A stretch of DNA of 64,000 nt from Epiperipatus broadwayi (Eukaryota; Onychophora; Udeonychophora; Euonychophora; Peripatidae), in the NCBI GenBank assembly GCA_028023455.1, contig JAQFVV010012394.1, positions 32,144,885 to 32,208,884 of the forward strand. The letters are read 5' to 3'. Under the pieces are notes generated by a model. That model saw nothing but the letters and a program-made list of their open reading frames with translations, ran no database searches and had not been told where the DNA came from. Below, in pieces: positions 36,541-48,673 of this stretch. The stretch's first letter is position 1; every line of letters begins with the position of its first letter. The position numbers and the translations under genes are program-made.

Positions 36541-36655
36541 TTTATAAAATTTTCTAAGTTCCAATAGCCTAGTGGCACCCTGGCATGGCAGGTAGGGTTG
36601 TGAGATGTCAGCCCCTTATACTGCATTGATATCCAGAGGTATATGAATTTGATCT
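36541..36655 (+). repeat. RepD copy
   Basis: Shares TTTATAAAATTTTCTAAGTT, AGCCTAGTGGCACCCTGG and a GCAGG region with the segment at 48211. Possibly another tRNA-like SINE; the boxes are not convincing. Confidence 0.5.
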
Positions 36656-37977
36656 TTATTTTTATTTTATTTCATTAATTGTCAAATAAATATTGAAGCT
36701 TTAGATTTGTTTTTGGTATTTCTTTTGGTCATATAATCATACAAATTGTACATATTAATTTTTTTATATATTTATATCTTGATATTGTAAATATAATTTT
36801 TCTATGAAATGTATGACATATTTATGTATAGTGGAGCTATGATATGTGTTGGGTCAATATACACTTCTTCAATTATACATTATCCAAAGAAATATAAGTA
36901 ATTTTTAAAAATGTAAATAAACAATAAATAAAGGCATACAATTTCATAAATTATTAAAATTTACAGTACAACAATAGTCATTTCTCCATCTGAGTGTGTC
37001 TTACATGAACGCTATTATTAACCTTTTTTGAATTGTCACAATAAATTTGCATTGCATTACATAGTTCATCCTGTTTACAATGTATTCTTTATTATGATGT
37101 TTGCATTGATACTATTTAGCAGTATGCAACATAAGCTTGCACTCTTTGCTTTTAGCACTGGACAGTATTCAGGTATTAGTTTGTGAAACTTTATGTAGAT
37201 GGAAGCTTTAGTTAATGAGATATTTGATTTTTCTTGCCCTATCTGGAATTTTCTTTTACACCTTGGACAAAAACATATATAAACATAGTTATTATCTATG
37301 TTTTATCAGATTTTTTTGTTTATTATGACAAGTAAGTTATATAATGACAATTTATGAATTTTTTTAAAAAAATATTTCAGTTAAAAATAAGCTTTTCTTT
37401 ATATTGTAGATTTTAAGATAAACGACATTTTCTATTGTAGATTATGAAAGAAATGTGATATCTAACCAGAAAATATTAAATTCAATTGTTTTTCTATTAT
37501 ATCTATTTTATTTTTATGTGATATTTTTGAAATTGTAATGTATATACATATTATTCAAAACTTTTGAATTATATAAATATTTATTATATTTCAATAAATA
37601 ATAAAAAAAAATTTTTTTATAGTAGATTTTCCAAATATAAAATTTTTCTTAAAAATCTATATATGTTTGAAAAAGTAATTATAATCATATTTCTTTGAGA
37701 TATATATAATATTGTCAAAAAACACTGTTTTCTCTTTTTTTTAATGTATATATAATAAAATAAAAAGTCATAATTTAATTTATTTGATTGAAAAAATATT
37801 AGACAAAAAAAGGTTAATAATGGTTCTTCAGGTTATGTTGAAAACACACATTTTATTCTTTGATTTTTTTTTTATACACATTTTAATGTGATATTTTCTA
37901 AGTAAACAGCTGAAAGTTTAATACAATTTAAGAAAATTCTTAAAATATCTTTCTTATGTGATAAAATGAAAGTTAAA
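36656..37977. other. AT-rich DNA, no gene seen
   Basis: Long A/T runs only; no repeat family or coding similarity recognised. Confidence 0.45.
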
Positions 37978-38205
37978 ACAAGCAAAACTCTCCATAGAGC
38001 ATTGCCACTCAGTGCAAGCCCAGAGTATTCATAGATGCCAGAAGGTTTGTGTATAAAATCTTCATCTAGTGCCTACTCATCCAATATCCCCAGACTAGTT
38101 TCTGGCTTATGGCCTTCATCAGTGAGGAGCCTTGGATCTGAGAGCATTGCACCTAGTTATAAGCAAGCATAAAAATGGTCATCATGTGATGTTTATTGGC
38201 TTATA
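37978..38205 (-). repeat. RepA copy, internally shortened
   Basis: Runs from AAACAAGCAAAACTCTCC through CAATATCCCCAGACTAG, TGGCCTTCATCAGTGAGG and GAGAGCATTGCACCTAG. It then jumps to TTATAAGCAAGCATAAAAAT and CATCATGTGATGTTTATTGG, the outer arm, like the short copy at 29030 but with a longer inner part. Confidence 0.85.
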
Positions 38206-39305
38206 CATGTATAGTGTAGATACAAGAAAGTATTTGTGCTTGCAGTCATGCATGCTGAAAAGCAAACTATATGTACTCTGTTGCAATTGATGACTTACTA
38301 AAAAATACCAGCTACTATACACAATGCATCATGTCTGCAAAGGGACTTGGAACAAAATATAGAATTATCATGGCCCCATTGCAATTTAAATTTTTTGGAT
38401 TCTAATTTATAAATCTTATTTTAAAATCTATGAAAATTTATTCCTTTACTTTTTATAAAAAAATAATAAGTGTTTTATTTAACCAAATAATTTTAAACGA
38501 TTTATAATGTATTTATGACTTTGTTTACAGTTTGTAAGTCATATTTTTATAATAGAATCGTAAAGAGTAATTTATAAATAGTGACATTTATCCCTGATTA
38601 AACAAATACAAGCTGTCAAAAAGTAAAAGAAAAAACAATTGTGAATTATTGTTCTTAAAAATAAAAATAATAGATGACTATAAATCTTGTTATTATCTAT
38701 AGTCAAATTGCTGTCATTTGAAATCTTCACAAGGTTAAATATTGTTTGGAGGTGGGAGGGAGAGTTTCTTTTTAACAAAATTTTATTATTCAAGATACAA
38801 TGAAAAATGTTAAATATGTCAAACACAATAAATTTTTAAAAATTACTAAAATTATGTGACTATTATTTTAACAGTTTAAATACGTAAAGTATAAATAAAT
38901 TTAAAATGAACTATGATTTAATAAAAGGCAATTTAAAATTAATTCAGTAATTCACAACGCACTATGTAGTAGTACTTATATAAAGACCTTTTTAAAAATA
39001 ATAATCCATAAAAGATTAAGATAAATGTGATTATATATCACCTCCAGTCACAGCGCATAATACGCATAATACATTTTTTATTTCAACTAAAACGGGAGCC
39101 AATCACTGGTGTATGCATACATTTCAGGAATAAGTTTTTTTTATCAGCTGTTCTAGTGCACAGCCAACAATCCAGACAAATATAAACAGCTCCTCAACTT
39201 GTATTAGTATTATAATGGTGAATAATTTTAATGCATAAATAATTAATGCTCTGACCACTATTATAAATTAGATATACTTAATAATCTTCGTTCCACCACT
39301 TATTC
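38206..39305. other. AT-rich DNA, no supported gene
   Basis: An 84-codon minus-strand frame at 38572-38826 is not recognisable. Nothing else seen. Confidence 0.45.
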
Positions 39306-39975
39306 CTGAAACTATGAATAAAGATATGTAAAACAACAAATGACCTCCAAAGTGTGTTTTGTGCTAAACCAGCTTTCCTCGATTAGCCCAGGTCACAATC
39401 TCACATATCTGTATCATATACTTAGTATTTATCAGTTGTAAATTGTTACATTTTGATCTATAAGTGTTTCTCTTACTCTACCCACAACTGTGGCATTAAC
39501 CATCCCAGATAAACACTTCAATGATTTTCACTAACCATTTATTAAAGTAGAGAATATCCTTAAGCGTAGATATAAACTTTGAGTTTGTTAAAAATTAATA
39601 TAACTGGTCTTAACACATGCACACACACATAAAATAATTCAACTTTATTTCTCTATTTTCATGCGTATTATCTTTTATAAAAATACTTAATAACTTGCAC
39701 ACACATATTTTTGAAATATATAAATAAAGACACATGAAAAGACAAAAATCTACCAAGGTATATTTCATGCTGAACTAGCACTCATTAGTTGATCCAGACT
39801 ACAATATCTTAATATACCATTATCATTTATTCAGTTTTTATCAATAGTAAATTGTTACATTTACAAGTATCAAACTTACAATACCCACAACATTGACATT
39901 CAATAAGCATCACCATTCATTTATTAAACTAGAGACTACCCCTAGCCAACCGTAAGCTAAATCAGTGAAAAGTTA
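39306..39975 (-). repeat. RepB, two tandem copies
   Basis: Unit one at about 39310-39620 (TTTTGTGCTAAACCAGC, TTAGCCCAGGTCACAATC, CTCTACCCACAACTGTGG, TTATTAAAGTAGAGAATATC). Unit two at about 39715-39975 (TTTCATGCTGAACTAGCAC, TTACAAGTATCAAACTTAC, TATTAAACTAGAGACTACCC). Period about 415 bp, same direction. Confidence 0.75.
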
Positions 39976-40066
39976 AAACATTTGTAATAATTTACTATAT
40001 ATTAGTTTATATCATTGGCTGCAAACCTTTTCATGTGTTTTTGCCAAATATTTCAAAAAATATGTA

Positions 40067-41035
40067 CACCTGGGTCTCGTTTTATGCGGTAGATAGGTTC
40101 CACAGAAAACCTGCATTAAAAAAATTGCACAAAAATAGACTTAATGTACTTTGAAAAATGGAGAATAGGGTCTGTAATTTTCAGAATTCACATAAAAGCA
40201 AAGCAACAAGGAAAAATTACTTTAAAATTTGCATTAAAAAAAATAAGCAAATAAAGTATGACTAATAAAAAATTTCAAATATTTGAAAAAAATCAATACA
40301 AGACAAACTTTTTTTATTACTGCAGTATTTAATTTTACATTTTTCATACATATTTTAATCATTACCACTAGCGTTCATTTGTAAACTAGTAAGAAATCAG
40401 ACTTGATATGATGTGATGTATTGTAGTTTCTCCTTAAATGAAGTACAGAATCTCTCAGCAATTATGCCCAGAGAAACCTATTAGCCACTTTATTTTTATT
40501 CGTGATGAGATTTACAGCTAGTGTCACTTTCAGTCTTGTGTTAATGGTTTTCTGTTTCTGTATTAAAAAAATTAAATCACAATCAAAACAAAAAGATTAT
40601 ATATTATCATTAGAAAGATTATTTTCAGTTTCTAAAATCTTCGTTTTTTATTTTAAAAATCTAAAAGATTATTTATTTCTGTTATATATAACAAAATACA
40701 TTTTAAAAGTTTAAATTTTTGAATATTTATTGCGATATTTTTATATGTAAGTATAAATCTATTATTATTATTATTATTATACTCATTAGTATAAATAGGT
40801 TATTTACATAGAAGCTAAGTTCTAAATACAGCTTCAGGCCATATTCACGTTAGCTGCGAATATAACATTATATTTTTGAAAAAAAAAAAGTATTTGAAGT
40901 CAAAATAATTATTAATAATTTAAATTTCTTGATATATAATAAATATAATGAAATATGAAAGATATTAAGAAGAAACATGAATCGCATAACTTCAAAATTG
41001 CATTAAAATAATCTGCATAAAATGAGACCCAGGTG
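40067..41035. mobile_element. Tigger-like non-autonomous DNA transposon
   Basis: Terminal inverted repeats CACCTGGGTCTCGTTTTATG (40067) and CATAAAATGAGACCCAGGTG (ending 41035) are flanked by TA on both sides (40065-40066 and 41036-41037), the target duplication of Tc1/mariner/pogo elements. The subterminal ATGCGG and GGTTCCACAGAAAACC with repeated GCATTA, TTGCAC and GCATAA motifs resemble Tigger/pogo ends, as I know them. No transposase was recognised in 969 bp. A LINE-c fragment (40404-40501) lies inside. A 70-codon frame at 40502-40714 is unrecognised. Confidence 0.75.
40404..40501 (-). mobile_element. LINE-c 3' end nested in the Tigger-like element
   Basis: GATATGATGTGATGTA, CTTAAATGAAG, TCTCAGCAATTATGCCCAG and AACCTATTAGCCACTTTATT match the 3' ends at 21915 and 50330. 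It includes two degraded pentamer tail units. Confidence 0.75.
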
Positions 41036-41332
41036 TATTGGGTGATTTGCACACCATACAGTTACTAAATCAAAATACAGGTATAAACATCTTCTTTATT
41101 CAAAATTTTTAAAAGTTTATAAAGCAAGAAAGGATTAATAATTCATTTATTTCCAAAAATCATACTTTACAAAATTCTTAATAATATTAATTAAACAAAA
41201 TTTCGAAATAAACTAAATTGAATACAAATGTTAAAACAGCACAAGCTGAATAAAGTTTAATAATACAGATTTAACAGTAATTAAACAAAATTTTGAAAAT
41301 AAACATATATAATCATTATAAATTAATATTAT
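41036..41332. other. AT-rich DNA, no gene seen
   Basis: AATTAAACAAAATTTTGAAA recurs near 41191 and 41279 as a short direct repeat. Nothing else seen. Confidence 0.4.
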
Positions 41333-41880
41333 TTAATGAGATTTTTGCTGTTGTGCATTGGATACCAAATGTTTTACATCTGTTATTCTATTTTGTGAAT
41401 TGCCTTTAATTAAATTCATTTTAAAAAACAAAGACTCTCAATTGATAATATTGCAGTTGCTAATTGTTTTAAAGAGATGTTTCAGAAATAGCATTCCAGG
41501 CCATCAGTAGTTCCTCTTTGGCATTCTTTTTAAATATGCCCAATAATCAATTATTTGTAACTGTGTCTAACTCATTTCTCACATCAACATTTTTGTTTTC
41601 ATGTAAAATTGGATAGAAAATTGACTATTTGTATTTTCATATCTTCTAAATTAAGCCATTTGAAAAATTCTAAATTGAGACGATCCATTGATATTTTGTC
41701 TAGATATAAAATAAATTTTGATATTTCTGTAAATTGTCTTAACTGTGTAAATCTGGAATAAAATTCATCAATTTTCAATTGAATAACAGCACAAAACAAT
41801 TGTGTCAATTTTACTTGATCTAGTTTCTCATGAGATTCTAAATTAGTCAAGAATGTTTTTATATTTAGAAAATATTTGAA
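41333..41880 (-). pseudogene. hAT transposase C-terminal remnant (GTF2IRD2-type)
   Basis: The 83-codon frame at 41599-41850 gives LKIDEFYSRFTQLRQFTE, then FILYLDKISMDRLNLEFFKW and LNLEDMKIQIVNF. This pattern (EFxxRFxxF, then a short linker and W-L-N-x-E-D-M-x-x-Q) is typical of hAT-derived proteins such as GTF2IRD2 repeat-domain and SCAND3-like proteins. Downstream, across a frameshift, NELDTVTNN, LLMAWNAISET, LATAILSI and FFKMNLIKGNSQNRITD match the hAT dimerisation region, ending at a double stop near 41333. Zinc-finger and catalytic parts were not found. Non-functional. Confidence 0.7.
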
Positions 41881-42945
41881 GGAGTATCTGGATTAGTTAT
41901 TAGGCAATGTGAGATGAGAGGTCATTTTAATTTTTACTAAAGAATTACTTCAGCCTAACAATTATATATATTATAATATTTTCTTTAGATTAGATCATCT
42001 ACATTACATAGAATAATACACTAGTTAATCAACTATGTAAGATTTGCTCCATTCATTTGTGAATTTGGATATTTCTTGAACAGAGTTATATTTCCAGATT
42101 AACTGATCTAATACTTTATTCCAATTCAAATAGCCAATGTAATTAGTTTTTTATTTGTTTACGAGGGTTCCAGAATCTGTAGACCCAGTGACTCCCACCA
42201 AATCACATCTCATAGATTTGAAGCAAATAACTAAATAAATATTTTAGAAAATTCGTTTATGTGTCACCTAATCTTTTATATTAATTTTCCCCAAGCTTTG
42301 ACTATTAAATAAGCATATTACCATAGGTAATTTATACATTTGTCAAAATATTTTTTTAATAATAATATCTAATAAACTAAAATTAAGAATGTACAATGAA
42401 AGGATTATTAATCTATTCAGAAACCTTTAGTTTTTCAGTCTGCTAGTCATTCATTTATGCTAAGCTGCAGTCTGCGGAATTCCATTAAAATAAATAATAT
42501 ATATGTTATTACAATTTGATTTAGAGTACTTGTATCTAACCACACAGAACATTACTTGTTTAATTATGCATTGAAATCCATAAGCAGTCATTATTCCTAG
42601 AGAAATGCAAAGAGCTTCATTGTTAAAAAAAACCCATTACTTTTCTTTTTTATTAATAATATATACTAATTAGAATTAAATAAGCTTGTACATATATAGT
42701 GATGTTGCAAGGCAGTAGTAATTGTAATTGAAGACAGTAAAGATGATTCTAGATATGATGAGTGAAAGAAAGCCTTATATTAAAAATAATTTTGAAAAAG
42801 AAATTGTGGGAAATGTGAATATTTAATGTGATATTATGTTTATTTATTTTATTATAATATTATTATCTATATGTTTATGCTTTCAATTCTGTACATGCCA
42901 TGGATTATCTTCTTTGTATTATTATATATTTTTCTTTTTCTTATT
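41881..42945. other. AT-rich DNA; may hold more of the hAT remnant
   Basis: I could not extend the hAT similarity convincingly upstream of 41880 on the minus strand. Nothing else recognised. Confidence 0.4.
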
Positions 42946-42976
42946 ATTCTTTTTAGATTTTTATTATGCTTTTTAG

Positions 42977-43067
<91 letters not shown>

Positions 43068-43192
43068 ATTATTATTAGTAGTAGTAGTAGTAGTATTGCT
43101 ATTACTATTATTATTAATTATTTTTAGACTTATTATTATTATTCTTTTTAGACTTCTTTTTCTTCTTATTATTACTATTATTCTTTTTAGAC

Positions 43193-43224
<32 letters not shown>

Positions 43225-43440
43225 TTAGACTTATTATTCTTTTTAGATCTTTTTTTATTATTATTCTTTTTAGACTTCTTTTTCTTTTTATTATTATTTT
43301 TTTCAGACTTTTTCTTCTTATTGTTATTCATTTTAGACTTATTATTATTGTTATTCTTTTTAGACTTGTTATTATTATTATTATTCGTTTTAGACTTCTT
43401 CTACTACTACTTCTGCTCCTCCTTTTTTCTCCTTTTATTG
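42946..43440. repeat. compound repeat: (CTA)n plus TTTTTAGACTT minisatellite
   Basis: (CTA)n at about 42977-43066, then TTA/GTA tracts. The motif TTCTTTTTAGACTT occurs about twelve times (for example near 43143, 43183, 43263, 43353), separated by variable TTA/TTC tracts. Long low-complexity frames over it on both strands are artefacts. Confidence 0.9.
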
Positions 43441-44636
43441 AATAAATAATAATAATCCCAGTATAAAACTTGAGTAGAAAAAATTCCATTTAAATAATGT
43501 AATGCATTAAATAATAATTACTAATGGTTTAAACAATTGTTATATAGTGAGTGTAATAGTTTTGATTTAGCTAAATTTAAGTGTGTTATAGCAATGTGAG
43601 TACGAATAATAACAATCATGTATTTATTTATCTTACACAATATTTAATAAATAAGAGAACTTCTCTCTATCTCAATGTCACCTGCTTTATATTAAGTTAA
43701 TAATGATTGTAAGATAATGATGTATTTAAATTCCTAACCTAGACTGTTTTCTGCCTTTTGCACTTTTCACTAAAGTTTGGGATCCAAATCTGAAACAACG
43801 CAGTTATTAATCTAGCAACACTTCAATTTCATTTTACCTGTCAAGCTGAAAATTTGAAAATTCAATGTTGAACTCAAGCCACCATGCTTACATAGTCATA
43901 CAAATGAGATTGCAGGTCAGTAACTATATATTTTAGAACCCTTCATTCTTTGTTAGCTATAGAAAGCTACATCCCCTTGATAACCTTAAACAAGACTTGA
44001 TAAAACAATGACAGCTTTATACTCTCCTGCCATGTATAAAAAGTTAAAAAATCGATAATTACCAGATGACAGAGAACTTAATATTGTACTAAGAATAATT
44101 TATGTTTTTTTTTTTTTATTATTATTAGTGAGACTTGAGATTTGAAGTAAAATGAAGTTAAAATGGACGCAATAAGCATAGCTGCATTACTTTCAGCGTT
44201 AATTACCAACCCTCAGCGATAAAAGCAAAAGACAGAATTCAATCTGAAGATGGGTATATAAGTGCACTATTACCTATTATACACTTATTACTCATGCTGG
44301 CACTAGGTAGCACTAGTGTCCAAAACAGCTTTTGTTTTGTAGTTATGGGTATTATTTAGGATTAAATTTACACATTTATTTCAAAATAACTAATTCTCTT
44401 ACAGTGTGGTGAAAGCTATTTTCTAATCTTTGTCTTTTGTATTAAACAATGTGTTTTATTATTAAACATAATTGATCAAAATAAAAACTGTTGTTGATCA
44501 TTTTATTGGTTTTAAATGGATTAAATATTGATGGCTCATAAAATCTATTTTATTATACCAATTGCTACTGCTCCTCTTCCTACACCTGGTGCCATTACTA
44601 CTGCTATGGCTGATATAGCCACAGTCATGGCTGCTA
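43441..44636. other. AT-rich DNA, no supported gene
   Basis: Somewhat less AT-rich around 43740-44050, but no coding similarity recognised. Confidence 0.45.
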
Positions 44637-45005
<369 letters not shown>

Positions 45006-45224
45006 ATGAGAATAATAAATAATATCATTTCACAAATGAGTAGGATTGTTTTAACTCCAAAAATTAATAAAAAAAAGAAAGGAAAGAGGAGATAAATGCT
45101 CTAAAAATGAGTTGGCTGATAGTTATGCAAACAAATCTGTGAAACACAAATTCGTCCACATATAGAATATGCTAATTCATTTTTCTGTTTACATGATATT
45201 TTACATTATCTTTTAATTTCTTCA
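45006..45224. other. AT-rich DNA, no gene seen
   Basis: Nothing recognised; the left edge of LINE-b could lie here. Confidence 0.4.
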
Positions 45225-45816
45225 GCAGAAAACTTTACCTTCATAAATACTTCAATGCCATGTTTAATTGCAGCACATGGTTACATTTTCCCAATGAAAA
45301 TGGGTGACATCAAAATTTTTAGAATGTCTTTGAAATGATTCTTATAATGTAGATAGGATCTTTTTTTTCTCATGCAAACCATGTTCAAGTTCACCATAAA
45401 ACAACATTTTAAGAAGTCTTGCATTTTTCATTCATTTTACATGTCCAATCTAACAAACATGTGATTTTACAATAATGGGCTTTAGAATCACATACATCAA
45501 TTTTTCAGATCTTGCAATATTTTTAAAATTTTACAGAACACCTTAAAATGAAGTGTCTATAGTGTCTATATACTGTGTCAATAGGATGTCCAAGTTTTAC
45601 ATCCACACAGTAAACTAGACAAACTATTAGGTCAATGAACAGTTAACTTTGCTGCAGTAGTTACTTCCTTCTGATGAAATATTCTATCTTTTAACTTGTT
45701 AAATGCATCATATTGAAGTCTGGGTTGTATCTCAACATCTAATTCCACTTACTTCTTATAAAACTACCTAAGTATTTAAACTTATTTACATTTTGTCGTT
45801 GATAATCAACTAAACT
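45225..45816 (-). mobile_element. LINE-b, reverse transcriptase C-terminal remnant
   Basis: The minus strand, reading leftward from 45800 over several frames, shows FKYLG, then LDVEIQPRLQYDAFNKLKDR, LSSLLCGCKTWT, FHFKVFCKIL and NARLLKMLFYGEL, then FKDILK. These match in order the thumb and C-terminal blocks of LINE reverse transcriptases of the YLG / EIxxRIxxAxxAFxxL / LLYGCETWT / RMxDxRLPKxxLYGEL type. It is clearly not LINE-a, whose C-terminus differs. Many stops; dead. Confidence 0.75.
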
Positions 45817-45995
45817 AAGATTGTAAAAGACCCAGAAAGAGACAACATGTGAGATGGATAAATGAAATAAGAACATATGCAGGGGTGATGTGGAGAAGAG
45901 AGACTAGAGATCAGAGAAGATGAATTGAACTGGCAGATACCATTCTGCAGTGGATTAATAATGGTGGACAATGATGATGTTGAAACATCCAAACT
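45817..45995 (+). mobile_element. LINE-a 3' end, second copy
   Basis: AGATTGTAAAAGACCCAGAA and AGAGACAACATGTGAGATGG match the end of the copy at 3926 (from 4966). The translation DCKRPRKRQHVRWINEIR, GVMWRRETRDQRR and ILQWINNGG is the LINE-a C-terminus with few stops, better preserved than the first copy. Strongly 5'-truncated; the GATGATG tail is reduced to about 9 bases. Confidence 0.85.
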
Positions 45996-46119
45996 AAAGA
46001 CACAAAGGATTTTTCTTTTGTCACTGTCCAGAAAAACTTGCAGTTTTTTAAACATAAATTATTAAAGCAATATCTTTTTATGTTGCATTCAAAACATTAA
46101 GTACATTCTGAAAATTATC

Positions 46120-46780
46120 TTTTGTAACGAGCACAGACGTTCGTTACATTGGTTTTTTTTTATTTATTAAACATGAAAGTAAATTAAAAAGTTCGCATTT
46201 AAAATTTTTCTTTAAGAATTAAAAATTGAAATTAAATATCTTAAACTCGTATATATTAAATCGCACAAATAATGAAAAATTATTAAAATAAAACTTTATT
46301 AAAGAAAAAGTATTTTAAAACTAAATTTTAAAAAGATTTGGAAATAAAATTATATCTTTAAATTTATCTTTAAATATATCTTTGATTCGGAAAACAGGTT
46401 AATTAATCAGAAATGGAAATGATAAATTTAATTAGTCAAATGTAAACCAGCCTTGGGCATTTAAATGTAAAAACATCGGTCAGATAGGAAAACAATAGAA
46501 ACTTTTAGCAAATGAAATAAATCCACTGGGAAATCGGACCTCAATGAAAAGGATCATCGCATCGATGACGTAATGTAAATGCAATCCTTCAAATGAATAT
46601 AAAAGGACATGGTTGAAAATTATTAGTGATTGGTAATTGATTATTATGATGTGACTATATGTATTAGTACGGAGTTGGAGGTGAAGGAGTTGACAGATGC
46701 ACTGTCAATTCTTTCAGCTGTTAAAGAAAAGAGAAATGAACTATCGTTTTCTACATTGAGGACCAACTAAATTCAAAAAC
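46120..46780 (+). promoter_or_regulatory. promoter-like block, possible LTR remnant
   Basis: A palindrome TGTAACGA/TCGTTACA (46123-46130, 46141-46148), a CRE-like TGACGTAA (46566-46573) and a TATA box TATAAAAGG (46598-46606) occur in this order. An ATG-less open stretch 46630-46770 (+) encodes ELEVKELTDALSILSAVKEK. The TG-start and TATA suggest a solo LTR, but no matching LTR end or target duplication was found. A true host promoter is not excluded. Confidence 0.3.
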
Positions 46781-48148
46781 CTCCGAATGAATAAATAAAA
46801 CATCGGCTAAATGTATACCAATATCTTCAGGATGGCGTGGGAATTCCCGTTCAAACTTACAAACTTCAGATAAAGATGAACTGTTTAAAACCGTAAGAAC
46901 TTTACAATTAACTAACATTAAGTTAAAAACTTTTCGTATTTAAAATAATTGCATTAGTTTCCTATCTGACTAAAGTAGTTAAAATGTTATTTGATGTATT
47001 TTTTATTTATTTGTTTAAAATCATTTCCATTTATTTAATTTTGTTCTTTAAGTTTATTTATGATTTCTGTTTTCCGATAAGTTAAATTATATAAATGTTA
47101 AACTTAAGTCGGGCGTGAATGGCTGTATAGATTTGTAAAGTTATATTAGGGGAGGGTAATCTTAGGTTATTTGTTTCATTGTTAAATTGGGTCAATGGAT
47201 TGGATATATTGGTGTAGTTAGTAGATGTAGTCGGAGATTCGCTACTGGCAGAATCGCTTCATACGCCGCACTCTCCCGTTTTGCCTATGGAAGGAATTAT
47301 AAGACGCAGAGCGCAGTTCCTTTCTATGGAGTTTTTTTTATTGTTCTTCTCATTAGATAGAAGTAATATTCTTATCTGATGAGAGTCAATATCTTCTCTT
47401 AATCTTTTTGGTGCTGCCGTATTCCGTATTACATTGAATACATCGATATATCAGATGAATTGATGCCAGTTTGACTACGAATTTTAGCCTAAGGTTAAAT
47501 AGGGATAGAATGTTTATTTTCAAATGCAAATCTATGTAGTCTATTCATAATCGACACTAAATAAAATTGCATTAAATTTAAGTTGTTTATAGATGCTTGC
47601 ATGGATTGTTTATTGGTTAACTATGTTTTGCGTTTCCATATTTGATCAAAATATATAGACATTCGATAAATAATGATACCTTACGGTGAGTATCTAAAAT
47701 GTATTTATTCGGATGTCTTTTAAGTCATTGGTGACAATGCAAGTATCTTATGGTGAATACTACTGGGTTACTTATAAATTTCCCTCTGCAATTGCCAGTA
47801 TCAATGATTTTATATTTTGATCGTTTATGTTTACTTTGAAATGTTTTTAACCATGTAATCTATGTAACCAATCTATAGCAACATATTAAAACAAGCTTTT
47901 ATAATCCCATCTGTGCGAACTTAATTAAAATGTAAACTTATAATATAATAGAAATTAAAATGTAAATTAAAATCTAAGGTAAAGTTAAAAATAATGTTAA
48001 ATGTTAAAATGTAAAACTAATACTAAAATAGTTTTAAATCTTATATATATGTGCATAAATAAAGGTTTGTATGTTAATTACTGGCAGTGGCTTATTTTAT
48101 TCTTTTTATATATATACTCTTAGATTATATTATTAAATCTCTGCTATT
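46781..48148. other. mixed-composition DNA, unassigned
   Basis: 47100-47480 is the most CpG-containing stretch of the window (GTCGGGCGTGAATGGC, GGCAGAATCGCTTCATACG, AAGACGCAGAGCGCAG). No open frame or RNA family was recognised. It might be a host exon, untranslated region or element fragment. Confidence 0.4.
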
Positions 48149-48290
48149 CCACTGAGCTAGTGACATGGGCTAACGACCGGAACCAAAATATTTAAAAAAA
48201 AAAAGCCTACTTTATAAATTTTTCTAGGTTCAAATGCCTAGATGGCGCCCTGTAGTGCAGTTTATGTTAAGTCACCTTCTCCGGATAAGT
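48149..48290. repeat. RepD copy beside a tRNA A-box fragment
   Basis: The minus strand has a consensus-like A box TAGCTCAGTGG (48149-48159) with an AGATT/AATCT stem downstream but no B box. From 48211 (+) the sequence TTTATAAATTTTTCTAGGTT then GCCTAGATGGCGCCCTG matches RepD at 36541. Confidence 0.5.
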
Positions 48291-48501
48291 TACACTTTTA
48301 ATTACATCAACTATTAACTTCAAAAGTCAACATTTTTTCTCATATTTCTTCCTTTATATTATGTTTATAATAGCGAACTATTTCATTTTAACTCTGTAGA
48401 TCTCAACTGATCTGAGAGAAATAAATTTTTTCTTAAATATTATATCCTTAACAATGGTCAAATATAAATTTGTCCATAATGTTGTTTTCAAGTAATTAAT
48501 A
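48291..48501. other. AT-rich DNA, no gene seen
   Basis: Nothing recognised. Confidence 0.4.
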
Positions 48502-48673
48502 ATGATTCCACCATAATTGAAATAAAACAAGTATATAAAAATAAATATTTTCTTTATTATTGAATCAGTTTTTTACCCTATATTAGGTCCTAATATAAAG
48601 CAAAAACCAGTTCAATAATAAAGAAAATATTTATTTTTATATAGTTGTTTTATTTCAATTGTGCTGGAATCAT
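48502..48673. repeat. 172-bp palindromic MITE-like element
   Basis: ATGATTCCACCATAATTGAA (48502) pairs with TTCAATTGTGCTGGAATCAT (ending 48673), and the pairing continues inward through TATATAAAAATAAATATTTT / AAAATATTTATTTTTATATA to the loop, which is itself the inverted repeat TATATTAGGTCCTAATATA. The whole element forms one long hairpin with few mismatches. Confidence 0.85.

Noticed and set aside
42871-43449. 192-codon plus-strand frame rich in Tyr, Leu, Phe that could look like a membrane protein
   Set aside because: It coincides with CTA/TTA/TTC repeats and the TTTTTAGACTT minisatellite; composition alone explains it.
47100-47480. Similarity of GGCAGAATCGCTTCATACGCCG to a SINE known to me from cephalopods
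   Set aside because: Only about 20 bases agree and with mismatches; the rest does not follow, so it is not enough to name the element or organism.
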